DNA of 10,668 nt from an uncultured Oscillospiraceae bacterium (lineage in GTDB: Bacteria > Bacillota > Clostridia > Oscillospirales > Oscillospiraceae). The position numbers and the translations under genes are program-made. Numbering within the stretch: position 1 is the first letter of the stretch; each line of letters begins with the position of its first letter. The stretch is taken from contig CAKUJN010000073.1 in NCBI GenBank assembly GCA_934661735.1, positions 1 to 10,668 of the forward strand, in the 5' to 3' direction. This document shows, in pieces, positions 1 to 6,364 of the stretch. The notes beneath the pieces are model-generated. The model did not search any database, was not told the DNA's origin, and worked only from the letters and a program-made list of their open reading frames with translations.

Positions 1-434
1 CCAAGGAAGCCGTTCAGGATGCCGCTTGTGGGGTGATACACAAGCGCCCACATAATGGCGATGACTGCCGATGAAAGCGTATTGGGCAGGAAGAAAAGAA
101 TCACATACATGTTCTTTTCACGCAGCTTGCTCTGTGTGACAAGATATGCCAGCACGGTTGCCAGCGCAATTGTGATAACCGGCGTGACAAGCATGATCTT
201 GACCGTGTTTTTCAGTACTTTCCAGAACAGCTCGTCGCGCAGCATGTATCTGAAATTATCCAGACCGACAAACGTCGTCTTTTGGCTCAGCAGCTGCACC
301 TCTGTCAGCGACATGGACAGCGCCCTGCATACCGGAATGATCAAAAACACCGTGATCAAAGTCAATGCAGGCAGAATGGCAAATGCCAGAAAGCCATACG
401 GGAGCCTGTTCAGGCCCAACCTTTTCTTTTTCAA
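1..434 (-). CDS. Carbohydrate ABC transporter permease, CUT1 (UgpA/MalF-like), 3' end outside the window
   Basis: This gene encodes an inner-membrane permease subunit that would pass a sugar, captured by the adjacent lipoprotein, across the membrane. About 144 residues are visible. A basic N-terminus (KKKRLGLNR) is followed by a first membrane helix at about residues 14-36. A segment reading FVGLDNFRYML, typical of CUT1 permeases, comes next. Two further hydrophobic stretches (about 77-96 and 105-122) surround the start of the BPD_transp_1 domain. The chosen start is TTG at 434, because AGGAG lies 8 nt upstream and no nearby ATG fits. The gene is 74 bp downstream of the binding-protein gene on the same strand, so the two form an operon; a second permease would be expected beyond the left edge. 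The EAA loop lies off the window. The family is clear, but the sugar cannot be read from this part. Confidence 0.88.
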   Translation of the reverse strand, partial: MKKKRLGLNRLPYGFLAFAILPALTLITVFLIIPVCRALSMSLTEVQLLSQKTTFVGLDNFRYMLRDELFWKVLKNTVKIMLVTPVITIALATVLAYLVTQSKLREKNMYVILFFLPNTLSSAVIAIMWALVYHPTSGILNGFL

Positions 435-457
435 AAGCTCAACTCCTCTTTGGAAAA

Positions 458-487
458 GGACTCTGGGACTGAACGGTCCCAGAGTCC
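458..487 (-). terminator. Intercistronic hairpin (attenuator or mRNA-stabilising stem) between binding protein and permease
   Basis: Positions 458-469 and 476-487 form a perfect 12-bp inverted repeat around a 6-nt loop. On the minus strand the stem is followed by only TTTTCC, so it would be a leaky terminator. On the plus strand no T-run follows. Stems in this position between a solute-binding protein gene and its permease genes commonly give more binding protein than permease, by partial termination or by protecting the upstream mRNA from 3' decay. The structure is seen directly; its function is inferred. Confidence 0.7.
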
Positions 488-508
488 CAATGAAACAATC
501 GGTATGAA

Positions 509-1948
509 TTATCTTGCCGCGTTCATCTCAGCGAAAGCCGCCTTGATGGTGTTGAACCAGTCGTCAACTGTGATGTTGCCCGTGACAACGTCGGCATAGG
601 TCTTATAGATCACGTCGTTCATGGAAACCTTCGCGTTTTCAATCGGCGTCCACGCATAGGCAAACGCAGTCGCGGAGTTGTCCAGTTCCTCGTGCATGCT
701 TGCAAAGCCTTCCTCCAGATACGGAGCGGCAATCTCGGCTGCGCCGTAGACAGGAACGAGCTGGCTGGCCGTCTGCGCCCAGATCATAACGCCTTCCTTG
801 GAATACAGGAAGCGCAGGAATTCCATCGCAAGTTCGGGCTCTGCCGCGTTGGCGGGAACCGTCACGATTGCCGGCGTGGAACGGGAATAATGCGTTTCAC
901 CAACCTTGTAGACAGGAGGCGCAGCCATGCCCCAGACAAAGTTGTCGGTTCTGGGTGCGTCAGCCATTTCTGCGGAAACCCAGTCGCCATTGGGCATGAA
1001 CAGGCACTTGTCCTGCATGAACTCCGCCTGAGATTCGGTGTGGTTCAGGCCCAGTGTGCCCTCAAGCAGATAATCGCCGAGCTTTGCATAGGTCTCAAGC
1101 AGCTGACGGAACGCAGGCTCGTCCAGGACGGTCTCATCATAGTCGACAAAGTCAAGCGTTCTCTCGGTGCCGAGCGCGGAGACAAGAGAGGGAATAAAGA
1201 TGTTCTGGATATAGTCAGGTGCGTTTGCGGCAGGATAGGTCCAGCCGGCGATGCCCTTTTCCTTGGCCTCGTCAAGGATGACAAAGAGCTCGTCCCAGGT
1301 CTCGGGGAATTCCCAGCCATTCTTTTCCCACAGCGTTCTGTTATAAACCGCGCCGCGGCTGGTCAGAACGAACGGTGCGCAGTAGATACGTCCATCGCGG
1401 TAGGGCTGGCAGGAGGTGGATTCCAGCAGGCCGTCGACAACCTGCTCGTAAACGGTAACGGAATCATCGTCCCAGCTCGGGGTGTTCTTGTACCAGTCGG
1501 TCATGTCCCACAGCTGCTTTTCATTCAGCATGGTTCTGTAAAGCTCATCATTGTCGCCGTTGCAGTAGTAGATGTCGGGATAGTCGCCTGCAATCATCTG
1601 CGGACGGACAACGTCACCGATCTGCGGGTTGTGCTGAATTTCAACATTGACGTCGGGGTAGTACTTCTTGAACGCTGCAACAGTTTCGTTCCAGCAGTCC
1701 ATGCCGTAGCCGCCTTCGAACAGTGCAAGCTTCAGCGTCTTGCCCGCGAATTTGGTGCCTTCCGCGGTTTCTTCTGCCGGAGCAGCGTCCTCTGCCGGCT
1801 TTGCGTCCTCTGCCGGTTTTGCCTCTTCGGCGGGCGCGGCAGGCGTCTGCGCCTCATCGGTGGTCTTTGCAGCGCAGCCAGCAAGCAGGGCGAAGCAGGT
1901 GGCAATCGCCAGAAGCAGCGCTATGAGTTTTTTGGTGCTGTTTTTCAT
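509..1948 (-). CDS. Extracellular solute-binding lipoprotein of a carbohydrate ABC transporter (family 1)
   Basis: The 479-residue protein captures a sugar or oligosaccharide outside the cell and delivers it to the permease. A lipoprotein signal peptide spans residues 1-24 (KK then LIALLLAIATCFALLAG). The lipobox is LLAGC, with lipidated Cys25. An Ala/Pro/Glu-rich linker at about 37-64 holds tandem KPAEDA-like repeats. The type 1 binding domain then begins near LKLALFEGGYGMDCWNE and includes features usual for the family: IAGDYPDIYY, an aromatic-rich middle (GRIYCAPF, WEFPETWDELF), FMQDKCLFMPNGDW, and a C-terminal EFLRFLYSKEGV. The FEGGYG...W start resembles NgcE-type amino-sugar/chitobiose binding proteins, but this is a weak impression and the ligand is unknown. 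The start is ATG at 1948 with AGGAGG 11 nt upstream. The gene is first in a leftward operon with the permease and is divergent from a sensor kinase/AraC regulator pair likely to control it. Confidence 0.93.
   Translation of the reverse strand: MKNSTKKLIALLLAIATCFALLAGCAAKTTDEAQTPAAPAEEAKPAEDAKPAEDAAPAEETAEGTKFAGKTLKLALFEGGYGMDCWNETVAAFKKYYPDVNVEIQHNPQIGDVVRPQMIAGDYPDIYYCNGDNDELYRTMLNEKQLWDMTDWYKNTPSWDDDSVTVYEQVVDGLLESTSCQPYRDGRIYCAPFVLTSRGAVYNRTLWEKNGWEFPETWDELFVILDEAKEKGIAGWTYPAANAPDYIQNIFIPSLVSALGTERTLDFVDYDETVLDEPAFRQLLETYAKLGDYLLEGTLGLNHTESQAEFMQDKCLFMPNGDWVSAEMADAPRTDNFVWGMAAPPVYKVGETHYSRSTPAIVTVPANAAEPELAMEFLRFLYSKEGVMIWAQTASQLVPVYGAAEIAAPYLEEGFASMHEELDNSATAFAYAWTPIENAKVSMNDVIYKTYADVVTGNITVDDWFNTIKAAFAEMNAAR
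1767..1838 (-). repeat. 18-bp tandem repeats encoding the lipoprotein linker
   Basis: About four 18-bp units lie in tandem. The two central ones (1785-1802 and 1803-1820) differ at one base; the outer two are degenerate. Each unit encodes a six-residue KPAEDA-like block in the flexible tether behind the lipid-anchored cysteine. The unit length is a multiple of three, so copy-number change by slippage would alter tether length without breaking the frame. Confidence 0.75.
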
Positions 1949-1996
1949 GTTCCTGTATTCCTCCTTTTTCTGCTCTTTTTTTCTTGAGCTGATGCC

Positions 1997-2024
1997 ATTA
2001 TAGGTAAAAATCCAGAAAAGTAAA
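1997..2024 (-). promoter_or_regulatory. Promoter of the sugar transporter operon
   Basis: On the minus strand a perfect TATAAT lies at 2002-1997, and TTTACT (4 of 6 matches to TTGACA) lies 16 bp upstream at 2024-2019. Transcription would start near 1990, giving a leader of about 42 nt. A good -10 with a weak -35 is usual for activator-dependent promoters, and a paired direct repeat sits just upstream. Confidence 0.65.
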
Positions 2025-2031
2025 ATACTCG

Positions 2032-2062
2032 CAATTGACTTGTTTGCGAAAACAATTGACTT
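2032..2062. promoter_or_regulatory. Probable AraC-type activator operator: two 10-bp direct repeats 21 bp apart
   Basis: CAATTGACTT occurs at 2032-2041 and again, identically, at 2053-2062. The 21-bp period is two helical turns, so both copies face the same side of the DNA. The nearer copy ends 8 bp from the -35 of the transporter promoter, about -42 to -51 from the predicted start. AraC-family proteins typically bind tandem half-sites of about this spacing next to the -35 and contact RNA polymerase. The likely binder is the AraC-type response regulator at 3994-5271. The repeats are seen directly; the binder is inferred. Confidence 0.6.
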
Positions 2063-2153
2063 TTCTTGTGCGCATTGAATATGTTGAATAATTTTTAATC
2101 AAGAAATATATGCAACATTACCATATTCCCGTAACTTTCCAGTGGTCCGTGAT

Positions 2154-2182
2154 TTGACAATCCCGCGAAACCGGTATATAAA
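2154..2182 (+). promoter_or_regulatory. Promoter of the two-component system
   Basis: A perfect TTGACA (2154-2159) and TATAAA (2177-2182) are separated by 17 bp, in an AT-rich stretch. The start would be near 2189, about 50 nt before the kinase ATG. This is nearly consensus and needs no activator, which suits constitutive low-cost expression of a sensor system. The 288-bp divergent gap otherwise contains the transporter promoter and its operator. Confidence 0.75.
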
Positions 2183-2237
2183 TTTATTATAATAATACAG
2201 AGATCAACAGACATCTGCGCGTTTGGAAAGAAACAAT

Positions 2238-4016
2238 ATGATACAGTTATTTCGAAAGACAAAACTTCACACGCGGCTGATCGCAACCGTTCTGGCGATT
2301 TCCGCAATCCCGCTGATTCTTCTGACATGCCTTTCCTACGGGATTTTTCGTGCGTCCATTCAGAACAAGCTGATTCAGTCAACGTGTCAGTCCGCACAGA
2401 TTGCCGGCAGCAATGTGAATCTGCTTCTGAGAAATTACCGTCATTATATTGATGTGATTTCCGTCTCTGACGCCGTTCAGGGGCTTGGAGGCATCGAGTC
2501 GCAGGCCGCGCGCTACAACACAACCTATCAGATTTCCCTCCTGATTCAGACGACTCCGATTCCCGATTCCGGCCTGATGGGCGTTATGATCGTCGATCAG
2601 AACAAGAAACCGGTTTACGGCACCGGCTACGCTACGGCGACAACGCAGGAAATGCTTGAACTGCTGGAACGCTGTGACAAAACCTCGCCGAAAGACTGTC
2701 TGGACAAATTCGTAAACTCGAATTTCAGCACCGACTTTATTGCCGTCGCCAGAAAAATATACAGTCTGAAACTGGGCGGCACGCACATCGGCTATATCGT
2801 GGTGCTGCTCTCGGCGGAGTCCCTGTACACCTCCACCTTCGCATCTCCGAAAATTCAGGACGATGCAGGATTCCTCCTGATCAGCTCCAGCGGACAGGTG
2901 ATGGCCTCGCAGGAGCCGGAAGGCTTTTCGCTGGACGCGATGGAGCAGGCGCTGGTCTCTGATCTGATGGCGCAGTCCCGTGCCGCGGAGAATTACACGG
3001 CAAGCTGCGTGAAAAACTCCTATCTTCATATCTGCTACTACAACCAGACCAGCGACAGCTTCATGCTTTCTGTCATTCCGTACTCCTTTATCAGCAATGA
3101 ACAGCGCCGCGTGTTTATCATTATGCTGCTGTTCCTGATTCCGCTGATTCTGCTGTGTCTGGCCGTCTGCTATCTTCTGAACCGGAGCATCAATCTTCCA
3201 ATCCGGAATATGATTGAATCCTGCCGCGCAGACATCAATTCCGACGATTATCATCCAATTGGAGACGACAGTCCGGACGAACTGGGCTTTCTGGCGCGGA
3301 CGCTGGATACAAAGAACCAGAATATTATCGAGCTGATCGATGATATTCGGGAAAGTGATGCCAGAAAGCGCGATCTGGAGCTTGAGATTCTGCACTATCA
3401 GATCAACCCGCATTTTCTGTTCAACACGCTCGGCACCTTCAAATGGATGGCAGAGCTGAGCAACAATACCATTCTTGGCGACGGCATCGGCTCGCTGATC
3501 AGTCTGCTGAAAAGCACGCTGGTGGAGAACTCCGAGTTCGTGACCCTGCGGAACGAGATTGAGAATCTGAAGCACTACAACCGGATTCAGGATCTGCGCT
3601 ACATCAGCCGCTTTCACACCCGATATGCGCTGGAAGAGGCCGCACTGGACTGCCTGATTCCGCACTTTATTCTTCAGCCGCTTCTGGAAAACGCAATTCT
3701 CTACGCGACAGCTGATATCGACCGGATTGTCAATATTGTCATTACCGCCGGACTGGACCGCGGCACGCTCACCATCACGGTCAGCGACGACGGCGCGGGC
3801 TTTGACGTCAGTTCCAATTACGACAGCAAAAACGAGCGTTTTACCGGCATCGGCCTGCAAAATGTCAACGAGCGTCTGCAATTGTATTACGGAGCAAAGA
3901 GCAGGCTGGTGATTGACAGTAAAATCGGCGCGGGTACAACCTGCACGCTCCGCATTCCGGCGGTCTACGAGATGAAAAACAGGGGGAATCCGCATGTACA
4001 CAATTCTACTGGTTGA
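2238..4016 (+). CDS. Sensor histidine kinase, YesM/LytS type (His_kinase PF06580 class)
   Basis: A 592-residue membrane sensor that would detect an extracellular cue, probably sugar or sugar-loaded binding protein, and phosphorylate the neighbouring regulator. TM1 spans about 14-36 and TM2 about 291-314. The roughly 255 residues between them form an extracytoplasmic dCache-like sensor domain. A HAMP-like linker follows TM2. The His_kinase domain carries YQINPHFLFNTL, with phospho-acceptor His392. The ATPase domain has an N-box (LQPLLENAI, Asn485), DDGAGFD (517-523) and GIGLQNVNERL (537-547). The ATG at 2238 is preferred because GGAAAG lies 7 nt upstream; an in-frame TTG at 2223 has no ribosome binding site. 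The 3' end overlaps the regulator gene by 23 bp, so translation is probably coupled. Kinases of this class usually pair with AraC-type response regulators and sit beside CUT1 transporters, as here. Confidence 0.93.
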   Translation: MIQLFRKTKLHTRLIATVLAISAIPLILLTCLSYGIFRASIQNKLIQSTCQSAQIAGSNVNLLLRNYRHYIDVISVSDAVQGLGGIESQAARYNTTYQISLLIQTTPIPDSGLMGVMIVDQNKKPVYGTGYATATTQEMLELLERCDKTSPKDCLDKFVNSNFSTDFIAVARKIYSLKLGGTHIGYIVVLLSAESLYTSTFASPKIQDDAGFLLISSSGQVMASQEPEGFSLDAMEQALVSDLMAQSRAAENYTASCVKNSYLHICYYNQTSDSFMLSVIPYSFISNEQRRVFIIMLLFLIPLILLCLAVCYLLNRSINLPIRNMIESCRADINSDDYHPIGDDSPDELGFLARTLDTKNQNIIELIDDIRESDARKRDLELEILHYQINPHFLFNTLGTFKWMAELSNNTILGDGIGSLISLLKSTLVENSEFVTLRNEIENLKHYNRIQDLRYISRFHTRYALEEAALDCLIPHFILQPLLENAILYATADIDRIVNIVITAGLDRGTLTITVSDDGAGFDVSSNYDSKNERFTGIGLQNVNERLQLYYGAKSRLVIDSKIGAGTTCTLRIPAVYEMKNRGNPHVHNSTG

Positions 4017-5271
4017 CGATGAAGCGCTGGCCAAAATCTCGCTTCAGAATATGATACAGTCCGACCCTGATTTCACAGTTGCCGGCAGCGCCGCCAACGG
4101 TCAGGAGGCGCTTGACTTCTTTGCAGAGCATCCGGTAGACGCCGTGATTGCGGATCTGCAAATGCCCATTATGGACGGCGTCACACTGATTACAAGGCTT
4201 CGCGCGGCACATTTTCACGGTCCGATTCTTGCGCTGAGCAACTATTCCGACTTTGAGCTGGTCCGCGGCGCAATGAAGGCGGGCGCGTTTGATTATCTTC
4301 TCAAAGCGGATATCAATCCGGAGCTGATCGCGGAATACCTGTCCAAAATCAAGTCCCTGCTTTTGGAGCACACCGCACTTGAGCAGCAGCAAAGCCATGA
4401 CGAGATGCTCCGCGCCAGGCAGCAGCGCGATCTCTTTCGCTTTGCCTTTCAGCAGTATCTCGCAAATCCAAACGCGCACATTCAAAAGGAGCTGATCCTT
4501 CAGGGCATTCCGGACGGCATTTTTCCAGCGGTTTTTCTGGATATCACAATGCCGGTCGACCGACTCGGCACAACGCCTGCCGCGCAGTTTGTCGAGTCCG
4601 TCCTGATGGAAACGCTTTCAGACGTTTCACCTGTTTTCCCCGTGCATCTGAGCGAAAGCGAGCTCGTGGTGCTGGTCAGCGAGGCTTCCATCCGTCAGCA
4701 GCGTCTGGTGCTGTCCGTCCGGCTTGAGCGGCTTTATCGCACGGTGCACGCCTATTCCTCGCAGACGCCCCTTATTTTTTACGCACAGGACATCGACTCG
4801 GTCGAAAGCGTCCGTGAATGCCATCAGCTCTGTACGCAGGCAAAGAAAGCCGGTCTGTCAAACAAAAAGCCGATCACGTGCATTTCGTTCTCTGACGCCG
4901 CAAAAAATACGATCCGGAACAGTGACGTCAAGGCTGAAATTTTGCAGACACTGCGCTATGTCAACGAAAACTACATGAATAAGATTTCTCTGGACGACAT
5001 TTCCTCGTATGTACACCTCAACAAGGAATATCTCTGCCGTCTGTTCAAAAAGGAAACGGGCAAGAACCTGTTTCAGTACATTACTGACGTCCGGATGCAG
5101 GCTGCCGCCAATATGCTGACCACCACAAGCCTGCCGGTCAGCACGATTTCCCGACGCACCGGCTTTTCAAGTCCATATGTGTTCTCCAAAAAATTCAAGG
5201 AATACTATGGCGTTTCTCCCGCGGATTATGCTCCGCAGTCAAGCAGTCCAGACAAACCGGCGCGGGATTGA
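3994..5271 (+). CDS. Response regulator with AraC-type DNA-binding domain, YesN type
   Basis: The 425-residue partner of the preceding kinase. The receiver domain (1 to about 120) has the acidic pair Asp8-Asp9, phospho-acceptor Asp54 in VIADLQMP, Ser82 and Lys104, so it looks fully functional. A middle region of about 190 residues has no motif I recognise, as is usual in YesN proteins. The C-terminal HTH_18/AraC domain (about 314-412) contains both helix-turn-helices: ISLDDISSYVHLNKEYLCRLFKK and the family signature around VSTISRRTGFSSPYVFSKKF, then YGVSPADY. The start ATG at 3994 is 6 nt after AGGGGGA, inside the kinase gene. It should bind DNA as a dimer on direct repeats. The best candidate site in the window is the 21-bp-spaced pair upstream of the transporter promoter. 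Confidence 0.94.
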   Translation: MYTILLVDDEALAKISLQNMIQSDPDFTVAGSAANGQEALDFFAEHPVDAVIADLQMPIMDGVTLITRLRAAHFHGPILALSNYSDFELVRGAMKAGAFDYLLKADINPELIAEYLSKIKSLLLEHTALEQQQSHDEMLRARQQRDLFRFAFQQYLANPNAHIQKELILQGIPDGIFPAVFLDITMPVDRLGTTPAAQFVESVLMETLSDVSPVFPVHLSESELVVLVSEASIRQQRLVLSVRLERLYRTVHAYSSQTPLIFYAQDIDSVESVRECHQLCTQAKKAGLSNKKPITCISFSDAAKNTIRNSDVKAEILQTLRYVNENYMNKISLDDISSYVHLNKEYLCRLFKKETGKNLFQYITDVRMQAAANMLTTTSLPVSTISRRTGFSSPYVFSKKFKEYYGVSPADYAPQSSSPDKPARD

Positions 5272-5302
5272 GGGCCGCTGGATTCACACTCCCGCGTTGT
5301 CT
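5261..5302 (+). terminator. Possible weak terminator after the response regulator
   Basis: CGCGGGA (5261-5267) can pair with TCCCGCG (5290-5296) across a long 22-nt loop, followed by TTGTCTTTT. The stem is GC-rich but short and the loop long, so this is only a plausible terminator. It begins within the last codons of the regulator and overlaps the -35 of the next predicted promoter. Confidence 0.3.
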
Positions 5303-5325
5303 TTTCCGGCCGCGTGTGCTATCAT
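5297..5325 (+). promoter_or_regulatory. Promoter of the CYTH-domain gene
   Basis: TTGTCT (5297-5302; 4 of 6) and TATCAT (5320-5325; 5 of 6) are 17 bp apart, giving a start near 5332 and a 30-nt leader containing CGGAGGGA. It suggests that the CYTH gene is transcribed separately from the two-component system. Confidence 0.5.
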
Positions 5326-5361
5326 ATCCAAAACGGATTTTCACCGGAGGGAGCCGGAATC

Positions 5362-5745
5362 ATGATTGAAGTTGAACTGAAGGCCGCGCTGGACGCGCGG
5401 CAGCCGGCAGAGCTTGTTTCCGCACTGTCGGCGCTCGGCTTTTTCGAGCAGGCAGCCGTGCAGGAATCGGACGTTTATTATAACGGCTGCGGCCGCGATT
5501 TCCGCCGCACGGACGAGGCGCTGCGCCTGCGCAGCGTCACTGCACTGCCGGGCGGCGGCACGCAGACCTGCATCACCTATAAGGGTCCAAAGTTGGACAC
5601 GGCGTCCAGCACGCGGCTTGAGCTTGAAACCGCCGTTGCCGACGCGGAGGTCATGCACGCGCTGCTTCTGGCGCTGGGCTTCCGCGAGGCGTTTACGGTA
5701 GAAAAAACGCGCCGCAGCTTTACGCGCGGCGCACCACCTGGCTGA
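5362..5745 (+). pseudogene. CYTH-domain protein (CyaB/thiamine-triphosphatase-like), truncated at the C-terminus
   Basis: CYTH proteins are eight-stranded tunnel enzymes that act on triphosphates (class IV adenylate cyclase, ThTPase, inorganic triphosphatase). The N-terminal signature ExExK is present as Glu3, Glu5 and Lys7. It is followed by the DEALRLR strand (51-57), TYKGPK (72-77) and RLELET (85-90), and by FTVEKTRRSF (111-120). Homology then stops at about residue 123. The last codons and the stop lie in antisense sequence of an unrelated HAD gene. The open frame has 127 residues against about 170-190 for relatives, so the final strands with the second set of acidic metal ligands are missing. 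The start is ATG at 5362, with GGAGG 11 nt upstream. An earlier in-frame ATG (5314) lacks a ribosome binding site and lies within the promoter. The product would not close the tunnel and is probably inactive. Confidence 0.8.
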
Positions 5746-5881
5746 GCGTTGCCTCTCCGGCAATCAGCTTTCTGCTGTAGTAGTCAAACTCCTCCTTCGG
5801 CACAAACCGGCGCATCGCGCCGGCCAGCGTATCCTCCATTGTGATGGTGCCGTCGAAATCCACAAATACGATCGTACGGAT
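5720..5881 (-). pseudogene. N-terminal fragment of a HAD phosphatase, MtnX-like
   Basis: About 50 residues are recognisable: RTIVFVDFDGTITMEDTL carries HAD motif I, DFDGT (nucleophile and general acid Asp). It continues as FVPKEEFDYYSRKLIAGEATLSQVVRR, matching the N-terminus of the MtnX family (2-hydroxy-3-keto-5-methylthiopentenyl-1-phosphate phosphatase, normally about 220-235 residues). The frame then reads Ala-stop exactly where CYTH sequence begins on the other strand, so about three quarters of the gene is gone, including motifs II-IV. The start is odd: AAGGAG lies 8 nt before an ATC codon (5881-5879), where ATG would be expected (xRTIVFVDFDGT). The in-frame GTG at 5890 abuts the Shine-Dalgarno and is a poor candidate. 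Its neighbour on the same strand is an RLP fragment, also a methionine-salvage-type enzyme. The exact HAD subfamily is uncertain. Confidence 0.72.
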
Positions 5882-5905
5882 CGTAATCACTCCTTTCTCA
5901 TGACG

Positions 5906-5935
5906 CGGAGCAGGGTTTCCCCTGCTCCGTTTTTT
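5906..5935 (+). terminator. Rho-independent terminator reading rightward
   Basis: A perfect 10-bp stem (5906-5915 with 5920-5929), a TTTC loop and six Ts (5930-5935) make a canonical plus-strand terminator. On the minus strand there is an A-run before the stem and no T-run after it. The orientation is awkward: the nearest plus-strand gene is the broken CYTH gene, with an antisense HAD fragment in between. It may stop read-through from CYTH before the leftward genes, or be an intercistronic stem of the leftward operon. The rest of the 5936-5998 gap shows only a weak leftward -10-like TATAAA. Confidence 0.7.
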
Positions 5936-5998
5936 ATAAAGCGCTTCCGTTTTTCTGTCGTTCTGCCGCAAAGCAAGGTTTGCGTGCACAGCTGTAGT

Positions 5999-6364
5999 CT
6001 ATGTATGCCGCAGGCAAAAACGCAGCATCCGCGCAAGCTCTGCGTGCGTCTTTGCATACTCCACAACCGGAATGCCCGCCATGGCGGCGTCGATTGCCTG
6101 TCGCATGGACTTTGCGCCCGCCTCGCTGCCGTCCGGATGGCCGTGGACACCGCCGCCTGCGGCAAGCATGACGTCGGTCCCGACTGCCTTGACAATTTTC
6201 TCAACCGCCAGCTGCGTGGTGCCGCCGGAGCAGGCGTACATCATGGGTCTGATGTTCCACCACGGCTGGGTGAAGAACTTGAAGCAACGGTAGAACAGCT
6301 TATAGCTGACGGGGAACTTGCCGAACGGATGACCGTTGATCTGGAAGTCGCCGCCCGCAAGGCG
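5999..6364 (-). pseudogene. C-terminal fragment of a RuBisCO-like protein (form IV, RLP)
   Basis: About 121 residues remain of a family usually near 400. RLPs act on sugar phosphates as enolases, isomerases or decarboxylases rather than CO2 fixers. The visible part starts at RLAGGDF, equivalent to the RLAGADF segment of Bacillus MtnW. It continues PFGKFPVSYKLFYRCF, then CSGGTTQLAVEKIVKAVG, and the phosphate-binding loop AAGGGVHGHPDG followed by AGAKSMRQAIDA, a hallmark of the family. The N-terminal domain and the catalytic lysine/metal-ligand region are absent. Upstream sequence switches without a gap to an FGGY kinase in another reading frame, so no start codon belongs to this fragment. It ends at TAG (6001-5999). 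Which RLP subgroup it came from cannot be settled from the C-terminus alone. Confidence 0.82.

Noticed and set aside
692..1987. Open frame of 431 codons on the plus strand opposite the binding protein
   Set aside because: It is antisense to a clear lipoprotein gene and has a low-complexity Arg/Gly/Val-rich product with no start signal.
2379..4034. Open frame of 551 codons on the minus strand opposite the sensor kinase
   Set aside because: It lies wholly antisense to a kinase with clear motifs, shows no recognisable domain, and is explained by the codon bias of the sense gene leaving few stops in that frame.
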